A stretch of 64,000 bases of DNA from Nitrosomonas sp. (GCA_019745325.1 JAIETK010000001.1:62001-126000), one strand, 5' to 3'; shown: positions 46,101 through 55,014, counted from the stretch's first letter. Numbers and translations: made by a program. The notes: a model not told the origin generated them from the sequence alone.

Positions 46101-47603
46101 GCCCGGGCAGTTGCTGGCGCTGCTCACGCCTTCAACTCGGGCGATTTCGAGGTTTCTGTTCAGGTCGTAGGCATAGCAAGTCTTATTGCCGTTGAAGTCC
46201 GCCCGGCTGATCGCATTGCCGTTGACATCGTAGCTGATGTGGCTCGAGGCAGCGCTGCAACCGGAACCGGCCGGTTGTGATTGGCCGGTGCTTTTGGCGA
46301 CACCCAGAATCGTTTGGAAATTGTGCGTATATTGGCCGCCCAGCGGATCGGTCACAAGCGTATGGCTGCCGTCGCTGCTGTAACCGAGCACATAGCGTTC
46401 CACCCCGCCTGCGTGTTCGGTCACCACCGCACGGCCTTGTGCATCATAGGTGTAAGTGGCGAAACGCGCGCCGTTCTCGTCGGTGATGCCGGTCAGCGCA
46501 TTCGGCAGATTGGCGCCGCTGGTGTAAGCAGTCTCGTTGTAATGATAAGTGCGAACCTTGCCGTCCGGGTAGGTGACTGACGTCAGATTACCGCTGCTAT
46601 CGTAGGTATACCGGTAAATGCCGCCCGCCGGATCGGTCAGCGTTTGCATGCGGCCGGAGCCGTCGTAGGTAAAATTTAACGCATGGCCGGTATCATTGGT
46701 TACTGTGATTAGGCGTTCATTGGCGTCGTACGACAGCGTTTGCGTGCGATTATTGCGATTGGTGATGGCCAGTAATCTGCCCGTGGTGTTGTATGTCTCA
46801 ATTGTGTCGTCGGCTGTTATCAACTGCCAGCCATCGCCGGGGATTTGAACCAGCCGGTCACCACCCGCCTGCTGATTTACCCAAGAGGAACCGGTCAACC
46901 GGAAATATGCTGATTTGCCGTCAGGTCGTGTCGCCGTAACGGTTTCCGTATTGATGAATAAATTGCGACTGAAAGTCTGACTCCAACCGGCTCCTATTAG
47001 TGAGCTGCCCGATAAGCCCTTCGTATTGTAGTAGCGAGAAAAACTTAAACCACCCGAAGATGCAAGGTCGATTTCTTCTGCATATTTATTGCCCGTCGCG
47101 GTATTCACCGGATTACCGGCACATGATCCTAGCTCGGGTTGACCCGCGTTGACGGCTTTGTCGGGAATGGTGTTAGGGATAGTGCAAATTGTTTCATTAG
47201 TTACACCCCCGACAGGATCCCCTATGCTGCATACAGGGTAAACCCAGTTTGCTGCGATATTCAGAATCGTATTATAAGGTTCAAATCGATATATCTTGGC
47301 TTGACACTGATAGCCTGTAGCCGGACCAGTAGTAGGCCAATTTATAGCCCATACACCCAAAAGATCAGCATCTTCAGGCCCTACTACTGGGAAAAAAGGG
47401 GTGCCCCTTAATGTATTTATTGAATGTATGCAAGCAGCTTGCAACGTTTGTGCGTAGTAATTAGGTGCAGAAGGTTCTAAGGGAGCTTTTATGATCGGTC
47501 CCCGCTCAAACCCAAAAACAAGAGAATGGCTGCTCAAGAAGAATAAGAGCAGGCAATTAATCAGGCGCTTTCTCCGATCATTCCATGCTATTTTTCTTCC
47601 CAT
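43182..47603 (-). CDS. Secreted Rhs/YD-repeat polymorphic toxin protein
   Basis: From the ATG at 47603 (AAAGGAGA upstream) this 1473-residue protein has a signal peptide (INCLLLFFLSSHSLVFGF), a DUF6531-type entry domain (GNPVNTATGNKYAEEIDLA), more than a dozen YD repeats such as YDANERLITVTNDTGHALNF, the conserved tip GRYISPDPIGLAGGINVFEY, and a unique C-terminal region of about 135 residues after VDPDGL. That region starts with a hydrophobic stretch (CVGAVVAGIFDFAVQYW), then is rich in Pro, Trp, Arg and His (VQKVDVPWWQPVRGPRPARN); no toxin family is assigned. Rhs proteins form a shell enclosing the toxin and deliver it to competitors. An immunity candidate follows. Confidence 0.88.
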   Translation of the reverse strand: MGRKIAWNDRRKRLINCLLLFFLSSHSLVFGFERGPIIKAPLEPSAPNYYAQTLQAACIHSINTLRGTPFFPVVGPEDADLLGVWAINWPTTGPATGYQCQAKIYRFEPYNTILNIAANWVYPVCSIGDPVGGVTNETICTIPNTIPDKAVNAGQPELGSCAGNPVNTATGNKYAEEIDLASSGGLSFSRYYNTKGLSGSSLIGAGWSQTFSRNLFINTETVTATRPDGKSAYFRLTGSSWVNQQAGGDRLVQIPGDGWQLITADDTIETYNTTGRLLAITNRNNRTQTLSYDANERLITVTNDTGHALNFTYDGSGRMQTLTDPAGGIYRYTYDSSGNLTSVTYPDGKVRTYHYNETAYTSGANLPNALTGITDENGARFATYTYDAQGRAVVTEHAGGVERYVLGYSSDGSHTLVTDPLGGQYTHNFQTILGVAKSTGQSQPAGSGCSAASSHISYDVNGNAISRADFNGNKTCYAYDLNRNLEIARVEGVSSASNCPGDLLGYTSIASSSERKILTEWHVNYRLPVRITEAGREIGFVYDTHGNVTQHQIKDTATNDVRVWNTHYVYHPVIPGVILQKTEDGPRTDVADITTTDYYPPDAACSGGHLGCRGQIASITNALGHVTQITRYSAHGQPEEIIDPNGLITGLTYDARQRLLTRTVGTETTAYQYDGAGQLKKITFPGGTFLSYSYDAAHRLTGIADNAGNRIQYTLDAMGNRTKEELFDAGNNLARIQQREYDALNRLWKDIGAQNQTTQYQYDAQGNLKQITNPLLHAVNFQFDARNRLMETTDPASGWTRQMHDTLDRITQVADPRDIATTYSYNGFGDVTQEVSADRGTTAYTYDAAGNLKTVMDARGVKHTYTWDALNRPSKRTHTTVPGVPGATMLTWSYDTGANGIGRLTGMTDESGSTGFSYDPHGRLLTKTQTAKIASGAAGNTINYIHTLGYQYDSFGRLSQTTYPSGTQIVTNYGADGRPNEIRIDGNVLLNNIAYHPFGEPKSWVWGNGQAYTRSFDLDGRIKTHPVGNDTRTLIYDLASRITQTTDTNPLYNRSYDYDALDRLTSQSDNNGFKLWAYDANNNRTAAQFGGTAYPYTIAAASNRLTNVAGPVAKHYSYNVAGHPLSDGATTFTWNAAGKLATTVKSTKTHSYKYNALDQRITKNGPLSPKFLFFYDPDGQLVGEYRDHASTTTPTDDWLVRQETVWLGNIPVAVITNPAATSEIQVHYIHADHLNTPRVIVNPSNTIVWRWDNTHAFGANLPNEDPDGNGQLFEYQPRFPGQYFDKETGLHYNYFRYYEPETGRYISPDPIGLAGGINVFEYANSNSTVLVDPDGLCPWCVGAVVAGIFDFAVQYWRNDGDLDCIDWTEVGASTALGAAGGGILNKLRMPYWRYVGPKSNQNSPWMTRGYKPPYGHDMAKAKDKLQLPNMPTHVQKVDVPWWQPVRGPRPARNHPEWGSGGGPEYSRGWTWLE

Positions 47604-48157
47604 AGAGATTCTCCTTTCCAAGAAAAAAGTTGTAGCAATCCAGCGCATGCGGTAGCACGCGCATGAATCCGCAGGGAGTGGCAATTTTCCGAATTACTTA
47701 AGAAGTTTCTTATTTGATAATTGTCGCGATGATAAGGCAGAAGATTGCAGGGAAAACGATGAGCAAAGGTAATTTAACCCGCCATTTCTGAAGACTGCAT
47801 CGATGACCGGGTATTGCCCGAATTGGAGAAAATTGTACGATGTGCAACAGCGAAATAAAGGCGGTGATACCGTTTTGATTCAGTATCACCGGCGATTCAA
47901 ATTCTAATCGTTGTTGTAGTTATATTGGATGCGGGGGTTGTGACTTTCACACCCATCACAACCGCCCATTTGATCCATTCCTTAGCAAGGAATGTTTACC
48001 GCTATTTTTATTTTTATGTTCTTGCAACTGGTTAATGCTGTGCATTTTTTGCTGATCGTTTCATACGCTTGCTTGTGACGAACAATTCACCAAACCTTTA
48101 CCAGTTAACAAAACCGCATAGTGCCAGATAAATTTTAGAGCCCTAGCCAGTGGTTAA
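47604..48157. other. Gene-free Rhs upstream region with three stem-loops
   Basis: About 550 bases without a supported gene. Three perfect or near-perfect stems occur in a row: CGGTGATAC/GTATCACCG (47862-47891), GGTTGTGA/TCACAACC (47936-47963) and CATTCCTT/AAGGAATG (47976-47994). A T-rich tract follows the last on the plus strand. The region is both the Rhs leader and the downstream side of the small lipoprotein gene, so some hairpins may be terminators. Confidence 0.5.
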
Positions 48158-48391
48158 TTACCGGCTGATTACCACCGGTGCGTTTGAATCGGCATAGTTG
48201 TCATTTTTAGTTTTTTGCGATGCCGTTCTTGGAACAATGTATCCGCCTGGTTTACCCGTTGCCGGATCGATCCAGTAGACATTGCTTTTACCGACTTTAA
48301 TGTTGCTCTGACCTTGAGGCGCTTCAGGCAATGATGAGCAAGCTGATAAATAAACGGATGCGGCTAATAGCGTAATAAATCTTAGTTTCAT
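48158..48391 (-). CDS. Small lipoprotein of unknown function
   Basis: This 77-residue protein has a clear lipoprotein signal: MKLRFITLLAASVYLSACSS with lipobox LSAC, cysteine at residue 18. The mature part, about 60 residues, includes QSNIKVGKSNVYWIDPATGK and PGGYIVPRTA, and has no family I can name. A GGAGTAAGAAAA ribosome binding site lies before the ATG. It is isolated between the Rhs locus and a repeat-bearing intergenic region. Confidence 0.75.
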   Translation of the reverse strand: MKLRFITLLAASVYLSACSSLPEAPQGQSNIKVGKSNVYWIDPATGKPGGYIVPRTASQKTKNDNYADSNAPVVISR

Positions 48392-48668
48392 TTTCTTACT
48401 CCTCTAATTAAAAACACCTTTTTAAACAAAAAACCGGATTGAGAGACTTCGATCTGAGGTGATTGACTGTAACTGCTCAGATCATATGTGCGAACTATAG
48501 CGGGATAAAACCATATTAACAAATCAATTGTTCTGATATTTATCATAGATGAGAGCTTATGAATGATCGAAGAAGACTGGCTAATCACTCACAGGCATGG
48601 TGCGGACAATACGCTATCTTGCCGTTTTTGCGATCAATTCCTTGGTGGGACTAGAAGATGAAATACTT
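48392..48668. other. Intergenic region, no gene supported
   Basis: About 275 bases between the small lipoprotein gene and the degenerate repeat. A 66-codon open frame on the minus strand (48388-48588) reaches the lipoprotein gene start but has no recognisable features or good ribosome binding site. The lipoprotein promoter should lie here. Confidence 0.4.
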
Positions 48669-48820
48669 TAGGAAATTCTGAGAAAGTTAACGAGCAACAG
48701 ACAGCCAGGCAAGGTTGATGGAGCACAAGAAATGAAACAATCAATAATGATAGGCAAGTGTTGCGCACCGTCCAACACAGCAAATCGCTTGCGCAGGAAA
48801 TTAATCAGCGTTTTCCTTAA
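48669..48820 (+). repeat. MITE-like repeat, degenerate copy
   Basis: A 152-bp stretch with left end TAGGAAATTCTGAGAAAGTT and right end AAATTAATCAGCGTTTTCCT aligned to the family termini. Internal matches include ATCAATAATGATAGGC and CAAATCGCTTGCGCAG, which correspond to ATCAACAAGATAGGC and GATTCGCTTGTGCAG of the intact copy at 55596-55744. Length and order are conserved but the sequence has diverged, so this is an old copy. Confidence 0.65.
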
Positions 48821-48856
48821 GCTGAAAGGATATTTTTTGATCGTTCAGCAGCATAT

Positions 48857-48884
48857 TTGCCTCAACATTCGGTTTGCGTATAAT
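48857..48884 (+). promoter_or_regulatory. Predicted sigma-70 promoter
   Basis: TTGCCT (48857-48862), 16 bases, then a perfect TATAAT (48879-48884). It lies downstream of the degenerate repeat and 175 bases before the hypothetical gene at 49059, which it would transcribe with a long leader. Confidence 0.5.
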
Positions 48885-49058
48885 GCAGAAGAGGAAAGAA
48901 TTCTTTTCCATGCGTCAAAATTATCAGCGGGTCTCACGAGATGATTTCACTGACGTTTTCAAGCATACATAGCTAATGAACGGGCTTTTTCTCTTCCAGA
49001 TGAACTGGATAGCCGATGGTCGTCTAGAGGGCACTAAGTCTACCACACGGAGGAAAGT

Positions 49059-49475
49059 ATGGACCTAAAGATCGTATCAGGCGTAATAGTGACAAGAGGA
49101 CATCAAGAGGGCCGGGTTGTGATCGATTTTGGCTCGAATAGTATCGTCGTCGGCATCAGCGACTTGGCTCCCGAAGATTTGCAGAAAGAAGTAACGATTG
49201 CACCGCGAGAACCGGAAGATTTGAGACGCAGCTACTTCGATCAGACGCCCTGCCATACCGTAGGATTGCGCGAAATAAGCGTAGCTCGCACCATACAAGA
49301 TAATACGATAGGCCCGACGACGCTCATTTTGATCGAAGATGAATTCCAGATAAACTCAAGCGCCGATAGCCAACGGCTTACAATTAGTTGGAAAGGAAAA
49401 GACAGGGCACGGATCGCGGAAATCACATACATGGCAATCGGCCCCGTTTCACCGCCCCCACCCGGCCCTTATTGA
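49059..49475 (+). CDS. Hypothetical protein with Pro-rich C-terminus
   Basis: This 138-residue cytoplasmic protein is unknown to me. The N-terminal part is beta-rich (LKIVSGVIVTRGHQEGRVVI, DFGSNSIVVGISD), the middle is charged with many Glu and Arg residues, and the last residues are VSPPPPGPY. A strong GGAGGAAAG ribosome binding site before the ATG, and a bidirectional stem-loop after it, support a real gene. It is alone between the repeat region and a convergent ADP-ribosylglycohydrolase gene. Confidence 0.6.
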   Translation: MDLKIVSGVIVTRGHQEGRVVIDFGSNSIVVGISDLAPEDLQKEVTIAPREPEDLRRSYFDQTPCHTVGLREISVARTIQDNTIGPTTLILIEDEFQINSSADSQRLTISWKGKDRARIAEITYMAIGPVSPPPPGPY

Positions 49476-49512
49476 TTGTTGATTGCATTACAGGGCAACT
49501 CGCGATTGAAGT

Positions 49513-49569
49513 TGGAGTTATTTCCTTTAAACAAAAACATGATGTGTCTAGTTAAGGGAAACAACTCCA
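49513..49569. terminator. Stem-loop between convergent genes
   Basis: TGGAGTT at 49513-49519 pairs with AACTCCA at 49563-49569, and the adjacent TTCCTTTAAAC pairs largely with GTTAAGGGAA. The long stem sits between the stop codons of the hypothetical gene and the ADP-ribosylglycohydrolase gene and could end both transcripts. Confidence 0.6.
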
Positions 49570-49587
49570 GATAAATTTTCAGAAGCA

Positions 49588-50562
49588 TTACTGAGACAAA
49601 AGCCTCGCGCAAGCATCCGCTGCGGTCATCAGCTTACGCAACCGCCCCAGCCACTCCAGCGGCACCGAATTCCAACTGTCTTGCTGCGCGGTATGCGCAG
49701 CCATGATCGCACCGAGCATGATCGAGCGGCCGCAGCTGTCGCCGCCGATGCGGATATTTTCTTCGATGGCAGTGCGGTAATCGGGCGCGTGATTGGCGAT
49801 ATGCGCGATCACCGGCAAGCCTTCCGGTACATGGCAGGCGTTACCGAAGCGTTTGGCGGCAGCGGCGCAATCGAGCGTTTTTGCTTGCAATGCTTCCTCC
49901 AGCAGCGGTCTTAATTTCTCACCGGCATATGGGAGTAAATCAGCCAAAGCCTGCTGGATGGGCTGGCCGTTCACAACCGCCAGCAACACGCAACCGGTGT
50001 ACTGTGCCGCCGCCACAGCGGTATCGTTATGATTGGTTAGCCGGACGACTTGCTCGATTTTTGCGTTCAGCGCATCTTGCGATTCCTGATGCGTCACAAC
50101 GATGGCCGGCAGCGCCGCCAATGCGGCAAATTGATCGTCGTCCGCGCCGGATTGCAACGGAAAATCTTCCGGCTTCAGCGGTAGCAATGTTTGCAGCGTT
50201 AGCCGCGTCGGCGAATCGATATAACCTTGATACCCGCCGCCGGGGCCGAAATAGCCGCGATATTCGCTTTGGTAATCGACGCGGTAGAATTTGCCGTGCC
50301 GCGCGATATGGCGCAGCATCAAATGACATAGTTCACCGTAAGCCGATGAATCGCCCGCTTGCTTCTTGCCGTGCGCAAAATAACCGCTGACACCGGCATA
50401 ATCGTCCGCGCACGGCGGCAAAAACACCAATCCTTTTGTTTTCTCGATCTGCGCAATGCGCTCGGCATCGTACAGCCAATGCAGCCCTAGCGAGGCGGCA
50501 TCCGCCACCAGCGCGCCAATAACCGCCGCAACGCGCGGTTCCATCCGGATAGCGGTGTTCAT
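49588..50562 (-). CDS. ADP-ribosylglycohydrolase family protein
   Basis: This 324-residue protein resembles ADP-ribosyl-acceptor hydrolases (DraG/ARH fold), which remove ADP-ribose from proteins or nucleic acids using a di-metal centre. Family signs are GALVADAASLGLHWLYD near residues 16-32, LTNHNDTAVAAAQ, and GGDSCGRSIMLGAIMAA near residue 273. Metal ligands corresponding to DraG are plausible in the THND and GGDSCGR segments. The substrate is unknown. It follows the Trm112-like gene by three bases and so is probably transcribed with it. Confidence 0.82.
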   Translation of the reverse strand: MNTAIRMEPRVAAVIGALVADAASLGLHWLYDAERIAQIEKTKGLVFLPPCADDYAGVSGYFAHGKKQAGDSSAYGELCHLMLRHIARHGKFYRVDYQSEYRGYFGPGGGYQGYIDSPTRLTLQTLLPLKPEDFPLQSGADDDQFAALAALPAIVVTHQESQDALNAKIEQVVRLTNHNDTAVAAAQYTGCVLLAVVNGQPIQQALADLLPYAGEKLRPLLEEALQAKTLDCAAAAKRFGNACHVPEGLPVIAHIANHAPDYRTAIEENIRIGGDSCGRSIMLGAIMAAHTAQQDSWNSVPLEWLGRLRKLMTAADACARLLSQ

Positions 50563-50565
50563 CGC

Positions 50566-50748
50566 TTATTGAATTTCGACTTCGTCGGGAATCCGGCGTG
50601 CTTCATCGGCAAGCATCACCGGAATGCCGTCTTTGATTTGAAATGCCAGCCGATCCGGTTTGCAAATCAGCTCCTTGTCTTCCTTTTTGTAGATCAACGG
50701 CCCTTTGCATAACGGGCAGACCAGAATATCCAATAATCGTGCGTCCAT
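50566..50748 (-). CDS. Trm112-like protein (UPF0434/YcaR family)
   Basis: This 60-residue protein matches UPF0434: [20 protein letters not shown], then [20 protein letters not shown] and LADEARRI. It has the first zinc-type CXXC (CPLC) and a third cysteine, but lacks the fourth as usual for the bacterial group. In other proteobacteria ycaR lies near kdsB; here it lies between parB and an ADP-ribosylglycohydrolase gene. Function in bacteria is unclear, possibly a methyltransferase partner. Confidence 0.9.
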   Translation of the reverse strand: MDARLLDILVCPLCKGPLIYKKEDKELICKPDRLAFQIKDGIPVMLADEARRIPDEVEIQ

Positions 50749-50787
50749 AATTTTCCTTGCTTTCGTTAAATTTGTTGACCGGTTATT

Positions 50788-51627
50788 TTATAGCTTGCCG
50801 AGGATGTCATCCAACTGATCCAAGCTGGTATAGTGAATCACAATATTACCTTGGCCGTTTTTCTTCGGCTTGATCGCCACTTGCGCACCCAGGCGCTCGG
50901 ATACATCTTCCTGCAACCGCAGCAGATCGCGGTCCGGCTTCACGGCTTTTTTGACCGCCGGATGTTCCAGTTGATTAACCAGTTTCTCGGTTTCGCGCAC
51001 CGACAATTGCTTTTGCGCGATAACGTTGGCAACGCGGATTTGCTGCGCGGCGTTCAACGGCAGCAACGCCCGGCCGTGCCCCATGTCGATCTTGCCTTGC
51101 ATCATCAACTCCTGCACCGGCGCGGATAAATTCAGCAAACGCAATAAATTGGAAATGGTGCTACGCGAATTGCCGAGCGCTTCCCCGGCAGTTTGATGGG
51201 TCATGCCGAATTCGTTGATCAAGCGCTGAATACCCAGCGCCTGTTCGAGCGGATTGAGGTTTTCGCGTTGTATGTTCTCGATCAGCGACATCGCCAGCGC
51301 CGACTCATCCGGCACTTTGCGGATCAATACCGGCACTTCGGTTAGTCCGGCCAATTGCGCGGCACGCCAACGGCGCTCGCCGGCGATGATTTCAAAGCGA
51401 TCATCGGCAACCGGACGTGCCAGAATCGGCTGCATGATGCCTTGCGCTTTGATCGACTCGGCCAATTCCGTCAGCGCCGCCTGATCCATATTGGTTCGCG
51501 GCTGATATTTACCGGGCTGCAGCTTGGTAATGGCCAGATTTTGCAGCGGCTCATCGACCACACCCTCAGCGCCGGTACTCGCCAGCAATGCATCCAAACC
51601 TCGTCCTAAACCTATTTGCTTGGTCAT
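50788..51627 (-). CDS. parB: Chromosome-partitioning protein ParB
   Basis: This 279-residue protein is the CTP-dependent clamp that loads at parS and organises the origin region. It begins KQIGLGRGLDALLAS, has the nuclease-like motif KYQPRTNMDQAALTELAESI, the CTP-binding GERRWRAAQLAG, ENIQRENLNPLEQA, and the helix-turn-helix TAGEALGNSRSTISNLLRLL. A C-terminal dimer domain follows. It lies 24 bases after parA on the same strand. A matching parS site sits at 54999-55014. Confidence 0.96.
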   Translation of the reverse strand: MTKQIGLGRGLDALLASTGAEGVVDEPLQNLAITKLQPGKYQPRTNMDQAALTELAESIKAQGIMQPILARPVADDRFEIIAGERRWRAAQLAGLTEVPVLIRKVPDESALAMSLIENIQRENLNPLEQALGIQRLINEFGMTHQTAGEALGNSRSTISNLLRLLNLSAPVQELMMQGKIDMGHGRALLPLNAAQQIRVANVIAQKQLSVRETEKLVNQLEHPAVKKAVKPDRDLLRLQEDVSERLGAQVAIKPKKNGQGNIVIHYTSLDQLDDILGKL

Positions 51628-51651
51628 AATGCCGGTTCCTTGCTATCGTTG

Positions 51652-52410
51652 TCACGCATCTAAAATCTCCTTTGCCAATTCCAAGTAGGCTTGCGCGCCT
51701 TTCGATTGCCCGTCGTGATACAGCACCGGCAAGCCGAAGCCGGGCGCTTCCGCCAAGCGCACATTACGCGGAATCACGGTACGGTAGACTTTATCGCCGA
51801 AATGCTTTTGCAATTGATCGGATACTTGCTGCGCGAGGATATTGCGCGGATCGAACATGGTGCGCAGCAAACCTTCGATGCGCAACTCAGGATTAAAGCT
51901 GCTACGCACCCGCTTGATGGTGTTGACCAGATCGCTCAATCCTTCCAGCGCATAATATTCGCACTGCATCGGAATCATCACCGCATGCGCCGCGCATAAA
52001 CCGTTCAACGTCAGCAAGTTCAATGCCGGCGGGCAATCGATCAAAATATAATCGTACTCGTACTGAATTTCTTCCAAGGCCGTTTTGAGCCGCGCCTCGC
52101 GTTGTTCAAAATCGACCATTTCGACTTCGGCACCAGCCAAGTCACGATTGGCGGGAATCAAATCGTATTTTCCCTGGGTGTCGCTCACCAACGCCTCGCG
52201 GATATTCGCACTGCCAAGCAGCACATGGTACACCGTGGTTTTCACCGTCTGCTTGTTGGTGCCGCTGCCCATCGTCGCATTGCCTTGCGGATCGAGATCG
52301 ACCAGCAGCACGCACTTATCCGCCGCCGCCAGGCTGGCAGCCAGATTCACGCTGGTGGTGGTTTTGCCGACACCGCCTTTTTGATTGGTAATTGCAATTA
52401 TCTTGGTCAT
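51652..52410 (-). CDS. parA: Chromosome-partitioning ATPase ParA
   Basis: This 252-residue deviant-Walker ATPase drives segregation of ParB-parS complexes. The P-loop NQKGGVGKTTTSVNLAASLA lies at residues 8-27 with the signature lysine, followed by LLVDLDPQGNAT and DYILIDCPPALNLLTLN. Length is that of chromosomal ParA/Soj proteins. Its ATG overlaps the rsmG stop (ATGA), so mnmG, rsmG, parA and parB form one coupled block. Confidence 0.96.
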   Translation of the reverse strand: MTKIIAITNQKGGVGKTTTSVNLAASLAAADKCVLLVDLDPQGNATMGSGTNKQTVKTTVYHVLLGSANIREALVSDTQGKYDLIPANRDLAGAEVEMVDFEQREARLKTALEEIQYEYDYILIDCPPALNLLTLNGLCAAHAVMIPMQCEYYALEGLSDLVNTIKRVRSSFNPELRIEGLLRTMFDPRNILAQQVSDQLQKHFGDKVYRTVIPRNVRLAEAPGFGLPVLYHDGQSKGAQAYLELAKEILDA

Positions 52411-53051
52411 GACTGTTCGTACTTGATGATGATTAATTGCCGCATCGCATCCAATCCCGGCACGCGCAGCGTCACAGTATTTTCAATCGCAAACGGCGCT
52501 CGCACCTGCCGCCGCTCTTGTTCCGTGCAATTGCCTTTCATCGCCGCCCAGCGGCAACCGGCGTTTTCAACCACCGCCCATTGCCGGGTTAACGCAATGA
52601 ATTCACCTAATTCCGAGAAAGCGCGCGAGATGAGGGTATTCACCGGTTTGGCTTCGAGCTGTTCGATGCGTTGCGGCATGATCTGAACGTTATGCAATTT
52701 CAATTCAATCTTCGCCTGCTGCAAAAATGCAGTTTTCTTTTGATTGCTTTCCACCAGCGTTACCTGCCAATCCGGTCGTGCCAGCGCAATCGGGATGCCC
52801 GGCAATCCCGCACCGGTGCCGACATCGACGATCTGCGGCCCGTGAATATGCGGCAGTACCACCAGGCTATCGAGCACATGCTGTATCAGCATGTCGCGCG
52901 GATCGCGGATCGCCGTCAGGTTATGCACCCGGTTCCATTTCTCAATCAACAATAAATAGCGCGCAATGCTTTCGGCAAGCTGTCCGGCTTCAACGCCAAA
53001 ACCGGCATCCAGCGCCTGCAACGACTGTTCGATTTGCGGCAACAGACTCAT
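52407..53051 (-). CDS. rsmG: 16S rRNA (guanine-527-N7)-methyltransferase
   Basis: RsmG (GidB) methylates N7 of G527 in 16S rRNA. The 214-residue protein shows [12 protein letters not shown], the SAM-binding [20 protein letters not shown] near residues 77-96, [16 protein letters not shown], and [14 protein letters not shown]. It overlaps both mnmG upstream and parA downstream by four bases. This order is the usual origin-proximal arrangement. Loss of the enzyme gives streptomycin tolerance in other bacteria. Confidence 0.96.
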   Translation of the reverse strand: MSLLPQIEQSLQALDAGFGVEAGQLAESIARYLLLIEKWNRVHNLTAIRDPRDMLIQHVLDSLVVLPHIHGPQIVDVGTGAGLPGIPIALARPDWQVTLVESNQKKTAFLQQAKIELKLHNVQIMPQRIEQLEAKPVNTLISRAFSELGEFIALTRQWAVVENAGCRWAAMKGNCTEQERRQVRAPFAIENTVTLRVPGLDAMRQLIIIKYEQS

Positions 53052-54946
53052 GCGGTCTGTTGTTTGCCGTCCGGCGCAAATCCGCGCTTCAAGTGCACCA
53101 ACAATAACGAAATCGCCGCCGGCGTCACGCCGGAAATGCGCGATGCCTGACCGACGGTTTCCGGCTTGTGCAGATTCAATTTCTGCTGCACTTCGTTCGA
53201 CAAGCCTTTCACCACGCGGTAATCGATCTCCTTCGGCAACAGCGTATGTTCGTATTGCGCCTGGCGCGCCACTTCTTCCTGTTGGCGCTGAATATAGCCG
53301 TGATATTTGGCTTGAATCTCCACCTGCTCGGCGACTTGCGCATTGGTGACCGCTTCGCCCGCTCCGGGCAACGTCATCAGCGATGCATAGGTTACGTCGG
53401 GGCGTTTCAGTAATTCGGTCAAGGTATACTCGCGCTCAATCCCTTTGCCAAGCACACGCATCGCATCCTGCTCAGGCAACGTGGCGGGCAATACGCGGAT
53501 CGAATCGAGCCGCTGCTGCTCCTTGATAATCGCTTCTTGTTTCTCAGAAAAAGCTGCCCAGCGCTGATCGTCGATCAAACCCAGTTTCCTGCCGGTTTCG
53601 GTCAAGCGCAAATCGGCATTGTCCTCGCGCAATTGCAAGCGGTATTCGGCACGGCTGGTAAACATGCGGTATGGCTCGGTCACGCCGGACGTCACCAGAT
53701 CGTCGACCAGCACGCCGAGATAGGCCTCATGGCGCTGCGGCGACCAAGCTTCTTTTTCTTGAATTTTCAGCGCGGCGTTAACACCCGCCAGCAACCCTTG
53801 CGCGGCGGCTTCTTCGTAGCCGGTGGTGCCGTTGATCTGCCCGGCGAAAAATAGATTCTCGATGGTTTTGGTTTCCAGCGAGCGCTTCAAATTGCGCGGA
53901 TCGAAATAATCGTACTCGATAGCGTAACCGGGGCGCGTGATATGCGCGTTTTCCAGTCCGGCAATCGAATGAATCAACTTCACTTGCACGTCGAACGACA
54001 AGCTGGTCGAGATACCGTTCGGATAGATTTCATGCGTGTTCAAGCCTTCCGGCTCGAGGAAAATCTGATGCGAAGCACGCTCGGAAAAACGCACCACCTT
54101 GTCCTCGATCGACGGACAATAACGCGGCCCGACGCCTTCGATCTTGCCGGTAAACAGCGGTGAATCGGCCAAACCGTCGCGGATGATATCGTGCGTTTCG
54201 CTATTAGTATGCGTGATCCAGCACGAGATCTGACGCGGATGCTGAATGCCGCTATCGATCAACGAAAAAAACGGCGCCGGTTGGTCGCCGGGCTGCTCCA
54301 GCAACCTGGAATAATCCATGCTGCGAGCGTCGATGCGCGGCGGCGTGCCGGTTTTCAACCGGCCTGCCGGAAACTCCATCTCGCGCAGCCGCTGCGCCAA
54401 TGTCAACGCTGGCGGATCGCCCGCGCGACCTGCTTTAAAATGGGTTTTGCCGATATGCGCCAATCCGGCGAGGAATGTGCCGACCGTCAGAATCACCGCG
54501 CGCGCACGGATTTTGAGCTGCAACTGCGTTATCACGCCAACCACGCGATCCTGCTCGACGATCAAATCGTCGACCGCCTGCTGCATCACCCGCAGATTCG
54601 GCTGATTCTCAACCCGGCTGCGAATCGCCTGCTTGTACAACACCCGGTCCGCTTGCGCACGCGTCGCCCGCACCGCCGGGCCTTTGCTCGAATTCAACAC
54701 ACGAAACTGAATGCCGGCCTCATCCGCCGCCAAGCCCATCACACCACCCAGCGCATCGATTTCCTTCACCAAATGGCTCTTGCCGATACCACCGATCGAC
54801 GGATTGCACGACATCTGCCCGATGGTTTCGATGTTATGCGTCAGCAACAGCGTCTTGCAGCCCATCCGCGCCGCCGCCAAAGCCGCTTCCGTTCCGGCAT
54901 GACCGCCGCCGACCACGATAATGTCAAAATCCGAATGATGATTCAT
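53048..54946 (-). CDS. mnmG: tRNA uridine-5-carboxymethylaminomethyl modification enzyme MnmG
   Basis: MnmG (GidA), with MnmE, installs the cmnm5 group on wobble uridines using FAD, NADH and folate. The 632-residue protein has the FAD motif [19 protein letters not shown] near residues 11-29, then [31 protein letters not shown] segment, [13 protein letters not shown] and [17 protein letters not shown]. The start at 54946 (MNHHSDFDI) fits the family; a longer frame upstream would run into parS. First gene of the mnmG-rsmG-parA-parB block. Confidence 0.96.
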   Translation of the reverse strand: MNHHSDFDIIVVGGGHAGTEAALAAARMGCKTLLLTHNIETIGQMSCNPSIGGIGKSHLVKEIDALGGVMGLAADEAGIQFRVLNSSKGPAVRATRAQADRVLYKQAIRSRVENQPNLRVMQQAVDDLIVEQDRVVGVITQLQLKIRARAVILTVGTFLAGLAHIGKTHFKAGRAGDPPALTLAQRLREMEFPAGRLKTGTPPRIDARSMDYSRLLEQPGDQPAPFFSLIDSGIQHPRQISCWITHTNSETHDIIRDGLADSPLFTGKIEGVGPRYCPSIEDKVVRFSERASHQIFLEPEGLNTHEIYPNGISTSLSFDVQVKLIHSIAGLENAHITRPGYAIEYDYFDPRNLKRSLETKTIENLFFAGQINGTTGYEEAAAQGLLAGVNAALKIQEKEAWSPQRHEAYLGVLVDDLVTSGVTEPYRMFTSRAEYRLQLREDNADLRLTETGRKLGLIDDQRWAAFSEKQEAIIKEQQRLDSIRVLPATLPEQDAMRVLGKGIEREYTLTELLKRPDVTYASLMTLPGAGEAVTNAQVAEQVEIQAKYHGYIQRQQEEVARQAQYEHTLLPKEIDYRVVKGLSNEVQQKLNLHKPETVGQASRISGVTPAAISLLLVHLKRGFAPDGKQQTA

Positions 54947-54998
54947 TGTTCTGAAGCCATTGAAAATCTGAATGATACGAAGAAATAGTGATTGAAAT

Positions 54999-55014
54999 TG
55001 TTTCACGTGAAACC
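54999..55014. promoter_or_regulatory. parS: parS centromere site
   Basis: TGTTTCACGTGAAACC matches the widely conserved ParB-binding palindrome TGTTTCACGTGAAACA at 15 of 16 positions, with a perfect 14-bp palindrome GTTTCACGTGAAAC at 55000-55013. It lies 53 bases upstream of mnmG, in the same block that encodes ParA and ParB. Confidence 0.92.

Noticed and set aside
48388..48588. Minus-strand open frame upstream of the small lipoprotein gene
   Set aside because: No recognisable domain or ribosome binding site; likely leader sequence of the lipoprotein gene.
48732..48944. Open reading frame of 70 codons across the degenerate repeat
   Set aside because: More than a third of it lies in the MITE-like element and its right terminal repeat; no protein features.
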